19,817 nucleotides of DNA from DATGJX01 sp035279385 (GTDB lineage Bacteria; Vulcanimicrobiota; Vulcanimicrobiia; Vulcanimicrobiales; Vulcanimicrobiaceae), in NCBI GenBank assembly GCA_035279385.1, contig DATEHZ010000026.1:1-19817 (forward strand), in the 5' to 3' direction. Of the stretch, positions 1-6,409 are shown one piece after another. Below the pieces are notes generated by a model. It was given only the letters and a program-made list of their open reading frames with translations, did not search any database and was not told where the DNA came from. How positions within the stretch are numbered: the first letter of the stretch is position 1; each line of letters begins with the position of its first letter. A program made the position numbers and the translations under genes.

Positions 1-69
1 AACTACTAAACCGAAGCCTCGCTTACGCTCGGCACACCCTTCGATACGCTCGGGGTGACGAGAAGCTGC
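1..69. repeat. Dispersed intergenic repeat downstream of fliR
   Basis: This is the short stretch after the fliR stop. Read on the minus strand, bases 31-66 give CTTCTCGTCACCCCGAGCG followed by TATCGAAGGG. This is a variant of the CTTCTCGTCATCCTGAGCG...TCGAAGG unit seen on the plus strand at 6094-6120. It is probably one member of a dispersed intergenic repeat family. No gene is visible here. Confidence 0.5.
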
Positions 70-852
70 TTAGTGTACGGCCATGCCGCGCATCACGGTG
101 TCCATGTGATGCGCGGCGTCGTTGTAGAGGTTGGGTGCGACGGCGACGAGCAGCGGGACGCTGACGGCGAGCATCAATAGACCGACGCCGATTTGCAGCG
201 GGAAGCCGACGACGAAGACGTTCATCTGCGGGGCGACCCGCGCCATCAGGCCAAGCGCGATGTTCACGATGAACAGCGAGACCGCCGCGGGTGCGGCGAT
301 TTGAAAGACCACCAGGAATGCCTGCTCGAGGAAGACGACGACGTTTCCCGCGACGCTCGGATCGAGGTTGATGTACGGGAGCGGCACGAGGTGAAACGAG
401 CCGCCGATGCCCTGGAGCATGAGCAGATGCGAGTTGCTGATGAGATACACCAGCGTTGCGAGCGTAAGTTCGAGTTCCCCGATCACCGTGACTTGCTGCT
501 GCGTCTGCGGGCTGATGATGTTGGCGACGGCGAAACCGATCTGAATATCGACGATCTCGCCCGCAAACTGCACGCCCATGAAGACCAGGTACGCGACGAA
601 TCCGACGATGAGGCCCAAGACGACTTGACTCACCGCGGCTGCGAGCAGCGCGCCGATGTCCGGCACCGGCGCGGTGAGCGGCAGCGCGCGAAAGAGCACG
701 AACGAGATTAGCCCCGCAAGCCCGATGCGGACCATCAGCGGAATTTGCCTAGCCGAGAACACCGGAAACACGAACAGCATCGTCGAGGTCCGGATGAAGA
801 CGAGCAGGAGCGTTTCGAATTGCGCTTGCGAGAGCCCGAAGACGTCCAGCAT
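70..852 (-). CDS. fliR: Flagellar export gate protein FliR
   Basis: This 260-residue protein is an integral membrane component of the flagellar type III export gate, which it forms with FliP and FliQ at the base of the MS-ring. Several long hydrophobic segments are spread along the chain, as expected for this multi-span family. The N-terminal half contains a FliR-like stretch (FIRTSTMLFVFPVFSARQIP, residues 20-39), and length is normal for FliR. The ATG lies 4 nt after the fliQ stop, so translation is probably coupled to fliQ; the upstream ribosome site is weak. It is the last gene of the cluster in this window. The 69 bases after its stop hold only an intergenic repeat, so the usual following gene flhB is either further on or elsewhere. 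Confidence 0.96.
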   Translation of the reverse strand: MLDVFGLSQAQFETLLLVFIRTSTMLFVFPVFSARQIPLMVRIGLAGLISFVLFRALPLTAPVPDIGALLAAAVSQVVLGLIVGFVAYLVFMGVQFAGEIVDIQIGFAVANIISPQTQQQVTVIGELELTLATLVYLISNSHLLMLQGIGGSFHLVPLPYINLDPSVAGNVVVFLEQAFLVVFQIAAPAAVSLFIVNIALGLMARVAPQMNVFVVGFPLQIGVGLLMLAVSVPLLVAVAPNLYNDAAHHMDTVMRGMAVH

Positions 853-856
853 GCCG

Positions 857-1126
857 TTACTTCACGAAGGTTTGAACGTGCGTAAAAATTCGCGCCGTGA
901 AGTCGGTGAGCAGCGCGAGCATGAACGGGCCGAAGAACAGAATCGCCAGCGCGGAGGCGATGATCTTCGGAATGAACGTGAGCGTCGGCTCCTGGATCTG
1001 CGTGACCGCCTGGAAAATCGAAATGACCAGACCAACGACCATCGAGATCAGCAGCACGGGCGCCGCAACCATGAAACACACAAAGATCGCGTCGCGCCCC
1101 AGCGCAATCGCGTCACCGTAGCTCAT
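857..1126 (-). CDS. fliQ: Flagellar export gate protein FliQ
   Basis: This 89-residue small membrane protein belongs to the FliP-FliQ-FliR export gate. Two hydrophobic helices lie at about residues 14-39 and 52-75. They are joined by the family segment FQAVTQIQEPTLTFIPK (residues 38-54), which is diagnostic for FliQ/SctS proteins. The ATG at 1126 lies just downstream of repeat element copy 1, and a GGAG about 11 nt upstream is supplied by the end of that element (GCCGGAGCGCC). FliP lies 130 nt upstream and fliR 4 nt downstream. A short frame through the repeat element ends on the fliQ start (ATGA) but does not look coding. Confidence 0.96.
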   Translation of the reverse strand: MSYGDAIALGRDAIFVCFMVAAPVLLISMVVGLVISIFQAVTQIQEPTLTFIPKIIASALAILFFGPFMLALLTDFTARIFTHVQTFVK

Positions 1127-1133
1127 TTGAAAA

Positions 1134-1229
1134 GGCGCTCCGGCCTAGCCTGCGCGCCCCCCACTTCGTGGGGCCCCCATACTTCGGGCGCCGGAAGGCA
1201 TTCTGCCGACATGTGCCCTCCCCGAGGCC
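1134..1229 (-). repeat. Structured intergenic element, copy 1 (fliP-fliQ)
   Basis: On the minus strand the order is a conserved CTCGGGGAG box, a variable hairpin (GGCA...TGCC), GGCGCCC, a strong hairpin CCCCAC-GAA-GTGGGG, GGCGCGC, AGGCTAGGCCGGAGCGCC and then TTTT. The same order recurs at 10285, 16608 and 17804. The second GGCGC can pair either back to GCGCC or forward to GCGCC followed by U residues, so two folds compete. The fliQ start lies 8 nt beyond. I do not recognise the family. Confidence 0.8.
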
Positions 1230-1256
1230 GCTTGCAAGATCCGAACATGCCCGAGC

Positions 1257-2063
1257 TCATTTATAACTCTGGAAGATGGCGCTCACGGTGAGGTTCCATC
1301 CGTCCACCAGCAGGAAGACCAGAATTTTGAACGGCAGCGAGATAATGACCGGCGGGATCATCATCATGCCCATCGAGAGCAGAATGCTCGCCACCACCAT
1401 GTCGATGACGATGAACGGCACGTAGATCGCAAAGCCGATCTCGAACGCCGTCTTCAGTTCCGAGATCACGAACGCCGGGATCAGGATGTACGTGGGGACT
1501 TGGGCTTGCGTCGCCGGGCGCGGCTCGCTCGAGAGCGAGTAAAAGAGCTGCAAGTCCTTCTCGCGCGTCTGCTTGAACATGAACTTGCGCAGCGGCTGCG
1601 AGGCGCGGTCGAGTGCGACGCTCTGCGAAATTTGACTCTTCAGGTAGGGCTGCAGCGCGTTCTGGTTCACGTCCTTGATGACGGGCGCCATGATGAAGAA
1701 CGTGAGGAAGAGCGCGAGTCCGACCAGCACTTGGTTCGGCGGCACCTGCTGCGTGCCCAGCGCCGTACGCACGAACGAGAGCACGACGATGACGCGCGTG
1801 AACGAGGTCACGAGCACGAGCAGCGTGGGTGCGAGCGAGAGCACCGTGAGCAGGAGCAGAATCTGCAGCGCCGTCGCAACCTGCGCGGGGTTCTTCGCCT
1901 GACCGACGCCGATGCTGACCTGCGGAATCGGTACGGACGGTGCGGCGGGCGCGGTTGCCGCGGACGCGATCGCCGGAACGATCCAGAGCGAAAAAATCGC
2001 GGTGGCGCTCACGATGAAGAACGCGCGGTGGCGCGTCCAAAGGCGTTTCAAAAACGACGTCAT
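1257..2063 (-). CDS. fliP: Flagellar export gate protein FliP
   Basis: This 268-residue protein is a core subunit of the flagellar type III export gate. It starts with a cleavable-looking signal peptide (hydrophobic residues about 14-36, ending AIASA), as known for FliP. The family stretches LSLAPTLLVLVTSFTRVIVV and FVRTALGTQQVPPNQVLVGL follow. Near the C terminus are the paired membrane segments with MGMMMIPPVIISLPFK, the classic FliP signature. I chose the ATG at 2063 because it overlaps the fliO stop (ATGA) and starts the signal peptide directly. A longer frame to 2147 only adds sequence inside fliO. Repeat element copy 1 follows the gene. Confidence 0.96.
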   Translation of the reverse strand: MTSFLKRLWTRHRAFFIVSATAIFSLWIVPAIASAATAPAAPSVPIPQVSIGVGQAKNPAQVATALQILLLLTVLSLAPTLLVLVTSFTRVIVVLSFVRTALGTQQVPPNQVLVGLALFLTFFIMAPVIKDVNQNALQPYLKSQISQSVALDRASQPLRKFMFKQTREKDLQLFYSLSSEPRPATQAQVPTYILIPAFVISELKTAFEIGFAIYVPFIVIDMVVASILLSMGMMMIPPVIISLPFKILVFLLVDGWNLTVSAIFQSYK

Positions 2064-2410
2064 GATTGCGGTTTGCGCAATTGCTTGAGGAAGCCGGTGA
2101 TGCTCTGCGTCTGCGCGGCGAAGAGGGAGCGCTGTTCGCGCAGCCACGGGTCGACGCTTTCCGCCGGAACCTCGGCCAGCGTATTCACGTGCCCGCTGCC
2201 GCCGCCGATGAGGTAATACCGCTCGCCGACCTTCACGACGTGAAGCGTCGTGTTTTGCGCGAGAAACGTCGATTCGACGACCGTGACCAAGCGGCGATCG
2301 GTGGACGTCACGAGCCGCCCGCGTCCGAGCGCGCGAACGACCGTGTACAGGCCGAACAGCATCAGCGCTACGACCAGCAGCGCGACGACGTACTGTACGA
2401 TGAAATGCAC
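2060..2410 (-). CDS. fliO: Flagellar biosynthesis protein FliO
   Basis: This 116-residue protein is the small FliO/FliZ-type membrane protein that helps assemble FliP in the export gate. One hydrophobic helix (about residues 4-26) is followed by a basic stretch and a compact cytoplasmic domain (LVTVVESTFLAQNTTLHVVKVGERYYLIGG, given here only as residues 42-71). This pattern, in which a membrane anchor precedes an SpoA-like beta domain, is typical of FliO. The GTG start overlaps the fliN/fliY stop (TAGTG), and the gene overlaps fliP by 4 nt. Assignment rests on position as well as sequence, because FliO proteins are divergent. Confidence 0.88.
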   Translation of the reverse strand: MHFIVQYVVALLVVALMLFGLYTVVRALGRGRLVTSTDRRLVTVVESTFLAQNTTLHVVKVGERYYLIGGGSGHVNTLAEVPAESVDPWLREQRSLFAAQTQSITGFLKQLRKPQS

Positions 2411-3309
2411 TATTCGACGCTCGGATTCAGTTCGCTGATCTTCACCGCGTACTTGTCGTCCACGACGACAACTTCGCCGCGCGCGATGAGGATGTTGTTG
2501 ACGTAGAGATCGATGGGATCGGTCGAGAGCTTGTCGAGTTCGAAAACGCTCCCCGACTGCAGCGTCACCACGTCGCGCAGCGTGAGCGCGGTCTTGCCGA
2601 GCACCGCGCTGATCTGCAAGGGCACGTCGTGCACCAGATCCAGATTATTGCCGCCGTGCGATGCGCGCGCGGTGGTCGGCGCCATCGATGCAAACGCCAC
2701 GGGCTGCGCCGCGGGCGGCGGCGGCTGCGGGCGCTGCGCGACTGCGGCCGGCGCAGGTGCCGGGGCAGCTGCAGGTGTCTGCGTTTGGACGTCCGACTCG
2801 GCGATGCCGCCGATCTTCGAAAGCGCGATGCCGTCGAAATCGATCGTGAGTTGCGGTGCGACCTCCGCGCCGACTTGAATGGTTCCCTCGTACGACGCAA
2901 ATGGCGGGGCCGGCAGGTTCGTCGCATCGTTGCAGAGATCGGCGTGAATGCCGTCCACGCCCGCACCGACGCCTTTGGCCAGCTCCTCGGCCATCGCGGC
3001 GGCAATCTGCGAGACGGTCTCCGAAACAATCGAGAGCTGCATCGCACCCATCTCGGCCGAATCGTCGGCGCCGCCGAGCATGAGGTTCACGATCTTTGCA
3101 ATGTCGGCGGCTGCGAACCGAACGACCACGTGAATGCCGAGCGTCGGAATCTGCGCGACCGTGACCAGCGTATCGGCGTCGATGCGAATCGAGCCTTCGT
3201 GATCGTTGCGCATGGCGGCCGACGCGGCAACGGGCTGTTCGACGAGGCGCCCGAGGACCGTCCCCGCGGCCTCCAGCATTGCATCGGTGAGCTGTTGAAT
3301 GTCGGGCAT
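2410..3309 (-). CDS. fliY: Flagellar switch protein, FliN/FliY type
   Basis: This 299-residue switch (C-ring) protein has two parts joined by an Ala/Pro/Gln-rich linker at about residues 170-215. The C-terminal 75-80 residues are the SpoA/FliN domain (LVHDVPLQISAVLGKTALTL then LRDVV, SGSVFELDKL, VNNILIARGEVVVVDDKYAV). The N-terminal 165 residues resemble the CheC-like domain of Bacillus FliY rather than a short FliN. The expected CheC phosphatase pattern (E-x-x-N) reads SETVSQ here, with Ser in the Asn position, so phosphatase activity is doubtful. The ATG at 3309 lies 5 nt after the fliM stop. A longer open frame to 3663 runs into fliM and is not supported. Confidence 0.92.
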   Translation of the reverse strand: MPDIQQLTDAMLEAAGTVLGRLVEQPVAASAAMRNDHEGSIRIDADTLVTVAQIPTLGIHVVVRFAAADIAKIVNLMLGGADDSAEMGAMQLSIVSETVSQIAAAMAEELAKGVGAGVDGIHADLCNDATNLPAPPFASYEGTIQVGAEVAPQLTIDFDGIALSKIGGIAESDVQTQTPAAAPAPAPAAVAQRPQPPPPAAQPVAFASMAPTTARASHGGNNLDLVHDVPLQISAVLGKTALTLRDVVTLQSGSVFELDKLSTDPIDLYVNNILIARGEVVVVDDKYAVKISELNPSVE

Positions 3310-3314
3310 GAGCG

Positions 3315-4307
3315 TTATTGGTCCTCGCTGGTGATGACGTCGGAAACTTGAACGGCGAGACGATCTTTGTGGACGCCCGGATACACGTGGAACTTGTCGC
3401 GCTCGTTCACGCGGGCGACAAGTGCCGAATCGGTCGGCTTGTCGAACATAATCAAATCGCCCGGCTGGAGCGCTACGAGATCGCGCAGGGAAACGCTGGT
3501 GCGGCCGAGTTCGACTTGCACGTCGACGTCGGCTCGTTCGACGTTGCGCGCGAGCTGTTGAATGTCTTCTTCCGTCATGCCGCGTCCGGCGACGACCGTG
3601 GGCGACCACTGGAAGTCGGTGAGCTGCGTTCCGATGGACTGCAGCACAAGGTACGGCAGGCAAAAGTTCATCACGCCCGCCATGTCGCCGACTTTGAGTT
3701 CCATCGAAACGTACGCGACGATCTGGTCGAGCGGAATGATGCGCGGAATGAACTGCGGATTCGAGTCCAGCGCTTCGATCTTGAGCGAAAGCGTGAGCAG
3801 GTAGTTCCAGGACTCGCGGTAGCTGTTGAGCATGCGCGCCATGAACCGCTGCATGAGCGTGCGCTCGATGTCGGTCAGGTCGCGAAGCTTCTGGGGAAAC
3901 CAGCCCGGACCGCCCAGGAGGCGATCGATGATCGAGAAGACGAGGTTGAGGTCGACCTGCGTGATGCCGCTGCCCGGCAGCGGGTCCATCGAGAAGATGG
4001 AAAGAATCGACGGAATGCCGATGCTCGCGATGAAGTCGCCGTAGCTGATCTGCTCGATGGAGACGATGGTCGCCTCGACGCGCGTGCGCAGATAGACGGA
4101 GAGCGAGTTGTTCAGCAGTCGCGTGAAGTTCTCGTGCAGCGTGCGCAGCGTCTGCAGCTGGTTGTTCGAGAACTTGTCGAGACGCTTGTTGAAACGGAAA
4201 TCGAACGACTTGATCTTCTTGCCTTCGAGCGCGTCCTCGCGGGCGGCGGGCTCGGTGGCTAGTTGATTGATAAGTGCGTCAATTTCTTCTTGCGAGAGAC
4301 TGGACAT
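3315..4307 (-). CDS. fliM: Flagellar motor switch protein FliM
   Basis: This 330-residue C-ring protein binds CheY-P and FliG. The N terminus carries the CheY-binding motif LSQEEIDALI (residues 4-13). The central CheC-like domain includes NNSLSVYLRTRVEATIVSIE and GSGITQVDLNLVFSIIDRLL, both family-typical. The C-terminal SpoA domain is at about residues 255-325 (VQVELGRTSVSLRDLVALQP, then GDLIMFDKPTD). The length is normal for FliM. The start lies 6 nt downstream of the motB stop, where many related operons carry fliL; no fliL is present. Confidence 0.97.
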   Translation of the reverse strand: MSSLSQEEIDALINQLATEPAAREDALEGKKIKSFDFRFNKRLDKFSNNQLQTLRTLHENFTRLLNNSLSVYLRTRVEATIVSIEQISYGDFIASIGIPSILSIFSMDPLPGSGITQVDLNLVFSIIDRLLGGPGWFPQKLRDLTDIERTLMQRFMARMLNSYRESWNYLLTLSLKIEALDSNPQFIPRIIPLDQIVAYVSMELKVGDMAGVMNFCLPYLVLQSIGTQLTDFQWSPTVVAGRGMTEEDIQQLARNVERADVDVQVELGRTSVSLRDLVALQPGDLIMFDKPTDSALVARVNERDKFHVYPGVHKDRLAVQVSDVITSEDQ

Positions 4308-4313
4308 GACGGA

Positions 4314-5081
4314 CTACTGCCCCTTTTCAGCTCGTGAGAGATTGGCATTGAGCAGCACGATGTCGACGCGGCGATTCTGCTGCCGGGCCTCGTTCGTGCG
4401 GTTATCCGTCCGTGGATGATACTGTCCATAGCCTGCGGCCGAGATGCGCGTCGGGTTCAGATGGTCGGCCTCCACCAGATACCGGACGACGTTCACGGCA
4501 CGCGCGGTAGAGAGCTCCCAATTGCTCGGAAATTGCGCCGTTGAAATCGGCACGTCATCCGTGTTGCCCTCGACCCGTATGAGGTTGTCGTTCTTCCTTA
4601 GGAAAGAATCGACGGCATCCAAAATTTCCTTAGTCTGCGGCCGCAGCTGCGCGCTTCCGGTGTCGTAGTAGCTCTTGTCCGAAAGTAAAGTAATGACCAA
4701 GCCGCGATGGTCCATGTGCACCTGGACCTGCTTCTGCAGCTTGTGACTCTGGACGTACTGCTCGAGTTGCTTTTGAATCGCCGGTATCGCGGAGGGCGAG
4801 TTGAAACTCTTCTGCGCGTCCTGACCGCCCTGCGGCGGCTGATTGGTCGACCAGACGTTGTCGAATCCGCCGGAAACGTCTTTGGCAAACTTCTGAAACT
4901 TGACTTTGCTGATCGTCGACATCGCGAACAAAATAATGAACAGCGCCAGCAGCAGCGTGATCATGTCCGCATAGGTAAGCAGCCAGCGCATCATGCCGGC
5001 CGTCTCGACCTTGGTCTCCTCCGCCTTCTTGCGGAACTTGCTTTCCGCCGCGCGCGCGGCCGTCTTGATCGGTTGACCCAT
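4314..5081 (-). CDS. motB: Flagellar stator protein MotB
   Basis: This 255-residue stator subunit anchors to peptidoglycan and forms the ion channel with MotA. A single membrane helix at about residues 35-54 carries the essential acidic residue in WLLTYADMITLLLALF (Asp39, equivalent to Asp32 of E. coli MotB). The C-terminal half is an OmpA/MotB peptidoglycan-binding domain with VEGNTDDVPI, NWELSTARAVNVVRYL and AAGYGQYHPRTDN, ending QNRRVDIVL. The gene starts 6 nt after the motA stop, and fliM begins 6 nt after its own stop. The channel sequence alone does not tell me whether the coupling ion is H+ or Na+. Confidence 0.96.
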   Translation of the reverse strand: MGQPIKTAARAAESKFRKKAEETKVETAGMMRWLLTYADMITLLLALFIILFAMSTISKVKFQKFAKDVSGGFDNVWSTNQPPQGGQDAQKSFNSPSAIPAIQKQLEQYVQSHKLQKQVQVHMDHRGLVITLLSDKSYYDTGSAQLRPQTKEILDAVDSFLRKNDNLIRVEGNTDDVPISTAQFPSNWELSTARAVNVVRYLVEADHLNPTRISAAGYGQYHPRTDNRTNEARQQNRRVDIVLLNANLSRAEKGQ

Positions 5082-5087
5082 GCAGGT

Positions 5088-5924
5088 TTAGCTTGCGGAG
5101 TAACTCGGCTGCTCGGCCACCGCGCCGCCTTCTTCGACCTCCGTCTCACGCTCTTGCGGATCGAGGAACGCGTGCAGGCGCTCTTCGAGCAGGCGCGGGT
5201 TGTCGCCGGCTTGGATCGAGAGAATGCCTTCGATCATAATCTCACGCAGAAGCAGCAGCTGCCCCGAGCGCTCTTTGATTTTGTTCGCCATCGGCAGCCA
5301 CAGCAGATTGGCGAACATGATGCCGAAGAACGTCGCGACGAAGGCTTGCGCCGTCGCGCCGCCGATGTTGCCGGCAACGTTCGAATTGCCGTTCATCTCG
5401 GCAAGGCCTTTGAGCATGCCGATGAGTCCGAGCACCGTGCCGATGATACCCAGCGTGGGCGAGTAACCGCCCATATTACTGAAGACCGCTTCCGCTTTCG
5501 TGCCGACTTCCTGCACGTGCGAGACTTCGGTCTCGAGCACTTTGCGGATGACGTCGGTGTCGCGTCCGTCGATGACGAGTTGAATACCCTTGCGCATGAA
5601 CTCGTCTTCGAGCGCGGCAGCCTCGTTTTCGAGCGCGAGCAATCCTTCGCGGCGAGCTTTTTCGGCAAACGAAACGAGCGTCGCGATAACGTCGCGTTCG
5701 TGATACATGGGCTCGGCGAATACGGTTTTGAGTCCGCCGAAGAAGCCGCTGGTGAACGTGCGCAGCGGAAATGAAATCATCGTTGCGCCGACGGTGCCGC
5801 CCAGGATGAGGACGAGCGCATCCCACCGTCCGAAAAAGACGTGGGGATCGGTTCCGCCTGCCCATCCTGCAACAACGACGGCCCCAAAAGCAATAATGAG
5901 GCCAATCAGCGTAGCAAAGTCCAA
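5088..5924 (-). CDS. motA: Flagellar stator protein MotA
   Basis: This 278-residue stator subunit drives rotation by interacting with FliG. Hydrophobic segments fit four membrane spans, at about residues 4-20, 35-53, 155-172 and 193-211. The conserved GGYSPTLGIIGTVLGLIGML block (residues 152-171) contains Pro156, and Pro211 follows the last span; these correspond to the functional prolines of E. coli MotA. I take the TTG at 5924 as the start because AGGAGA lies about 7 nt upstream and the first span begins at once. A strong hairpin and a sigma-28-like -10 box precede the gene, so it may have its own promoter in addition to readthrough. Confidence 0.96.
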   Translation of the reverse strand: MDFATLIGLIIAFGAVVVAGWAGGTDPHVFFGRWDALVLILGGTVGATMISFPLRTFTSGFFGGLKTVFAEPMYHERDVIATLVSFAEKARREGLLALENEAAALEDEFMRKGIQLVIDGRDTDVIRKVLETEVSHVQEVGTKAEAVFSNMGGYSPTLGIIGTVLGLIGMLKGLAEMNGNSNVAGNIGGATAQAFVATFFGIMFANLLWLPMANKIKERSGQLLLLREIMIEGILSIQAGDNPRLLEERLHAFLDPQERETEVEEGGAVAEQPSYSAS

Positions 5925-5935
5925 AAGATTCTCCT

Positions 5936-5958
5936 GCGCGAGCGGTCCTTGCTCGCGC
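5936..5958 (-). promoter_or_regulatory. Hairpin next to the motA ribosome binding site
   Basis: On the minus strand GCGCGAGC pairs perfectly with GCTCGCGC (8 bp) around a 7-nt loop, AAGGACC. The hairpin ends directly before the AGGAGA ribosome site of motA. There is no T tract, so it is unlikely to be a terminator. It could influence translation initiation or mRNA stability. Confidence 0.5.
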
Positions 5959-5971
5959 TCCTACCTATCCT

Positions 5972-5979
5972 GTATCGGC
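5972..5979 (-). promoter_or_regulatory. Possible sigma-28 -10 box before motA
   Basis: The minus strand reads GCCGATAC, seven of eight matches to the sigma-28 (FliA/SigD) -10 consensus GCCGATAA. The -35 position 15 nt upstream reads TCAG and matches TAAA poorly. It lies about 48 nt upstream of the motA start, a sensible distance for a promoter. With a weak -35 this remains a tentative site. Confidence 0.3.
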
Positions 5980-5989
5980 AGGGACCAAG

Positions 5990-6124
5990 TCATCCTGAGT
6001 GAACCGAATCGCTCATCCTAAGCCGGCCCGATCGCTCATCCCCGCTACGCTTCTCGTCATCATGAGCCGGCCCGATCGCTCATCCCGCTACGCTTCTCGT
6101 CATCCTGAGCGTGTCGAAGGATGG
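5990..6124 (+). repeat. Tandem intergenic repeat between flbD and motA
   Basis: A 40-41 bp unit occurs twice almost back to back (6021-6061 and 6065-6104). It begins AGCCGGCCCGATCGCTCATC and ends CGCTACGCTTCTCGTCATC, differing by one base in a C run. It is bordered by TCATCCTGAG at 5991-6000 and 6101-6109 and by GTGTCGAAGG at 6111-6120. These are members of the dispersed repeat also seen at 31-66, 7901-7932 and inside 17804-17925. No open frame or transposase accompanies it. Confidence 0.75.
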
Positions 6125-6141
6125 CCGAGCCCGCCGAGGCG

Positions 6142-6330
6142 TCACGCCGGACCGTAAATTTTTCGTTTGAAATCGACGATTCGCTGCGCAATGTCGTCCA
6201 TCGAGTCGCGGACGATCAATTTGTTGCCGCTCACCAGCGTGATAACGGTGTCGGGCGTCGGTTCCACCGACTCGATGAGGTCGGCGTTCACCATGATGGG
6301 CTGCCCGTTCAGTCTCGTCAGTTGAACCAC
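6142..6330 (-). CDS. flbD: Flagellar protein FlbD (YlzI family)
   Basis: This 62-residue protein of the small FlbD/YlzI family is found next to flgE in many Firmicutes-type flagellar operons. Its biochemical role is not established, and it is unrelated to the Caulobacter regulator also called FlbD. Family features are the start VQLTRLNGQPIMVNADLIES, the middle TPDTVITLVSGNKLIV and the tail DDIAQRIVDFKRKIY. The GTG start at 6330 has AGAGGAAG about 4 nt upstream. It lies between flgE and motA, its standard place. The gap before it holds a set of hairpins. Confidence 0.93.
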   Translation of the reverse strand: MVQLTRLNGQPIMVNADLIESVEPTPDTVITLVSGNKLIVRDSMDDIAQRIVDFKRKIYGPA

Positions 6331-6340
6331 GATTCTTCCT

Positions 6341-6397
6341 CTTATAGAGGGGCCCGCGGTTTCCCGCGGACCCCCCGTTATGGGACCTCCGTGTCCC
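6341..6397 (-). promoter_or_regulatory. Hairpin cluster between flgE and flbD
   Basis: Reading the minus strand from the flgE stop, the first hairpin is GGGAC-acggag-GTCCC (6382-6397). Next is a very strong 11-bp stem closed by a GAAA loop (GGGGTCCGCGG-GAAA-CCGCGGGCCCC, 6349-6374, with one G-U pair). A small CTCT-ATA-AGAG hairpin then ends on the flbD ribosome site. No T tract follows the strong stem, so it is more likely a processing, stability or partial-polarity element than an efficient intrinsic terminator. It may protect the abundant flgE message. Confidence 0.6.
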
Positions 6398-6409
6398 TAG
6401 CCGCGTGGA

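Noticed and set aside
1123..1256. A 44-codon frame between fliP and fliQ, ending on the fliQ start (ATGA)
   Set aside because: It runs through repeat element copy 1. The matching frames in the other three copies shift or contain stops, so structure rather than coding is conserved.
2410..3663. Long fliN frame starting at 3663
   Set aside because: The extra N-terminal part lies within fliM and is low-complexity Arg-rich; the MPDIQQL start at 3309 fits the domain and the intergenic spacing.
5990..6124. CRISPR array
   Set aside because: Only two units lie almost back to back without spacers, and there are no cas genes.
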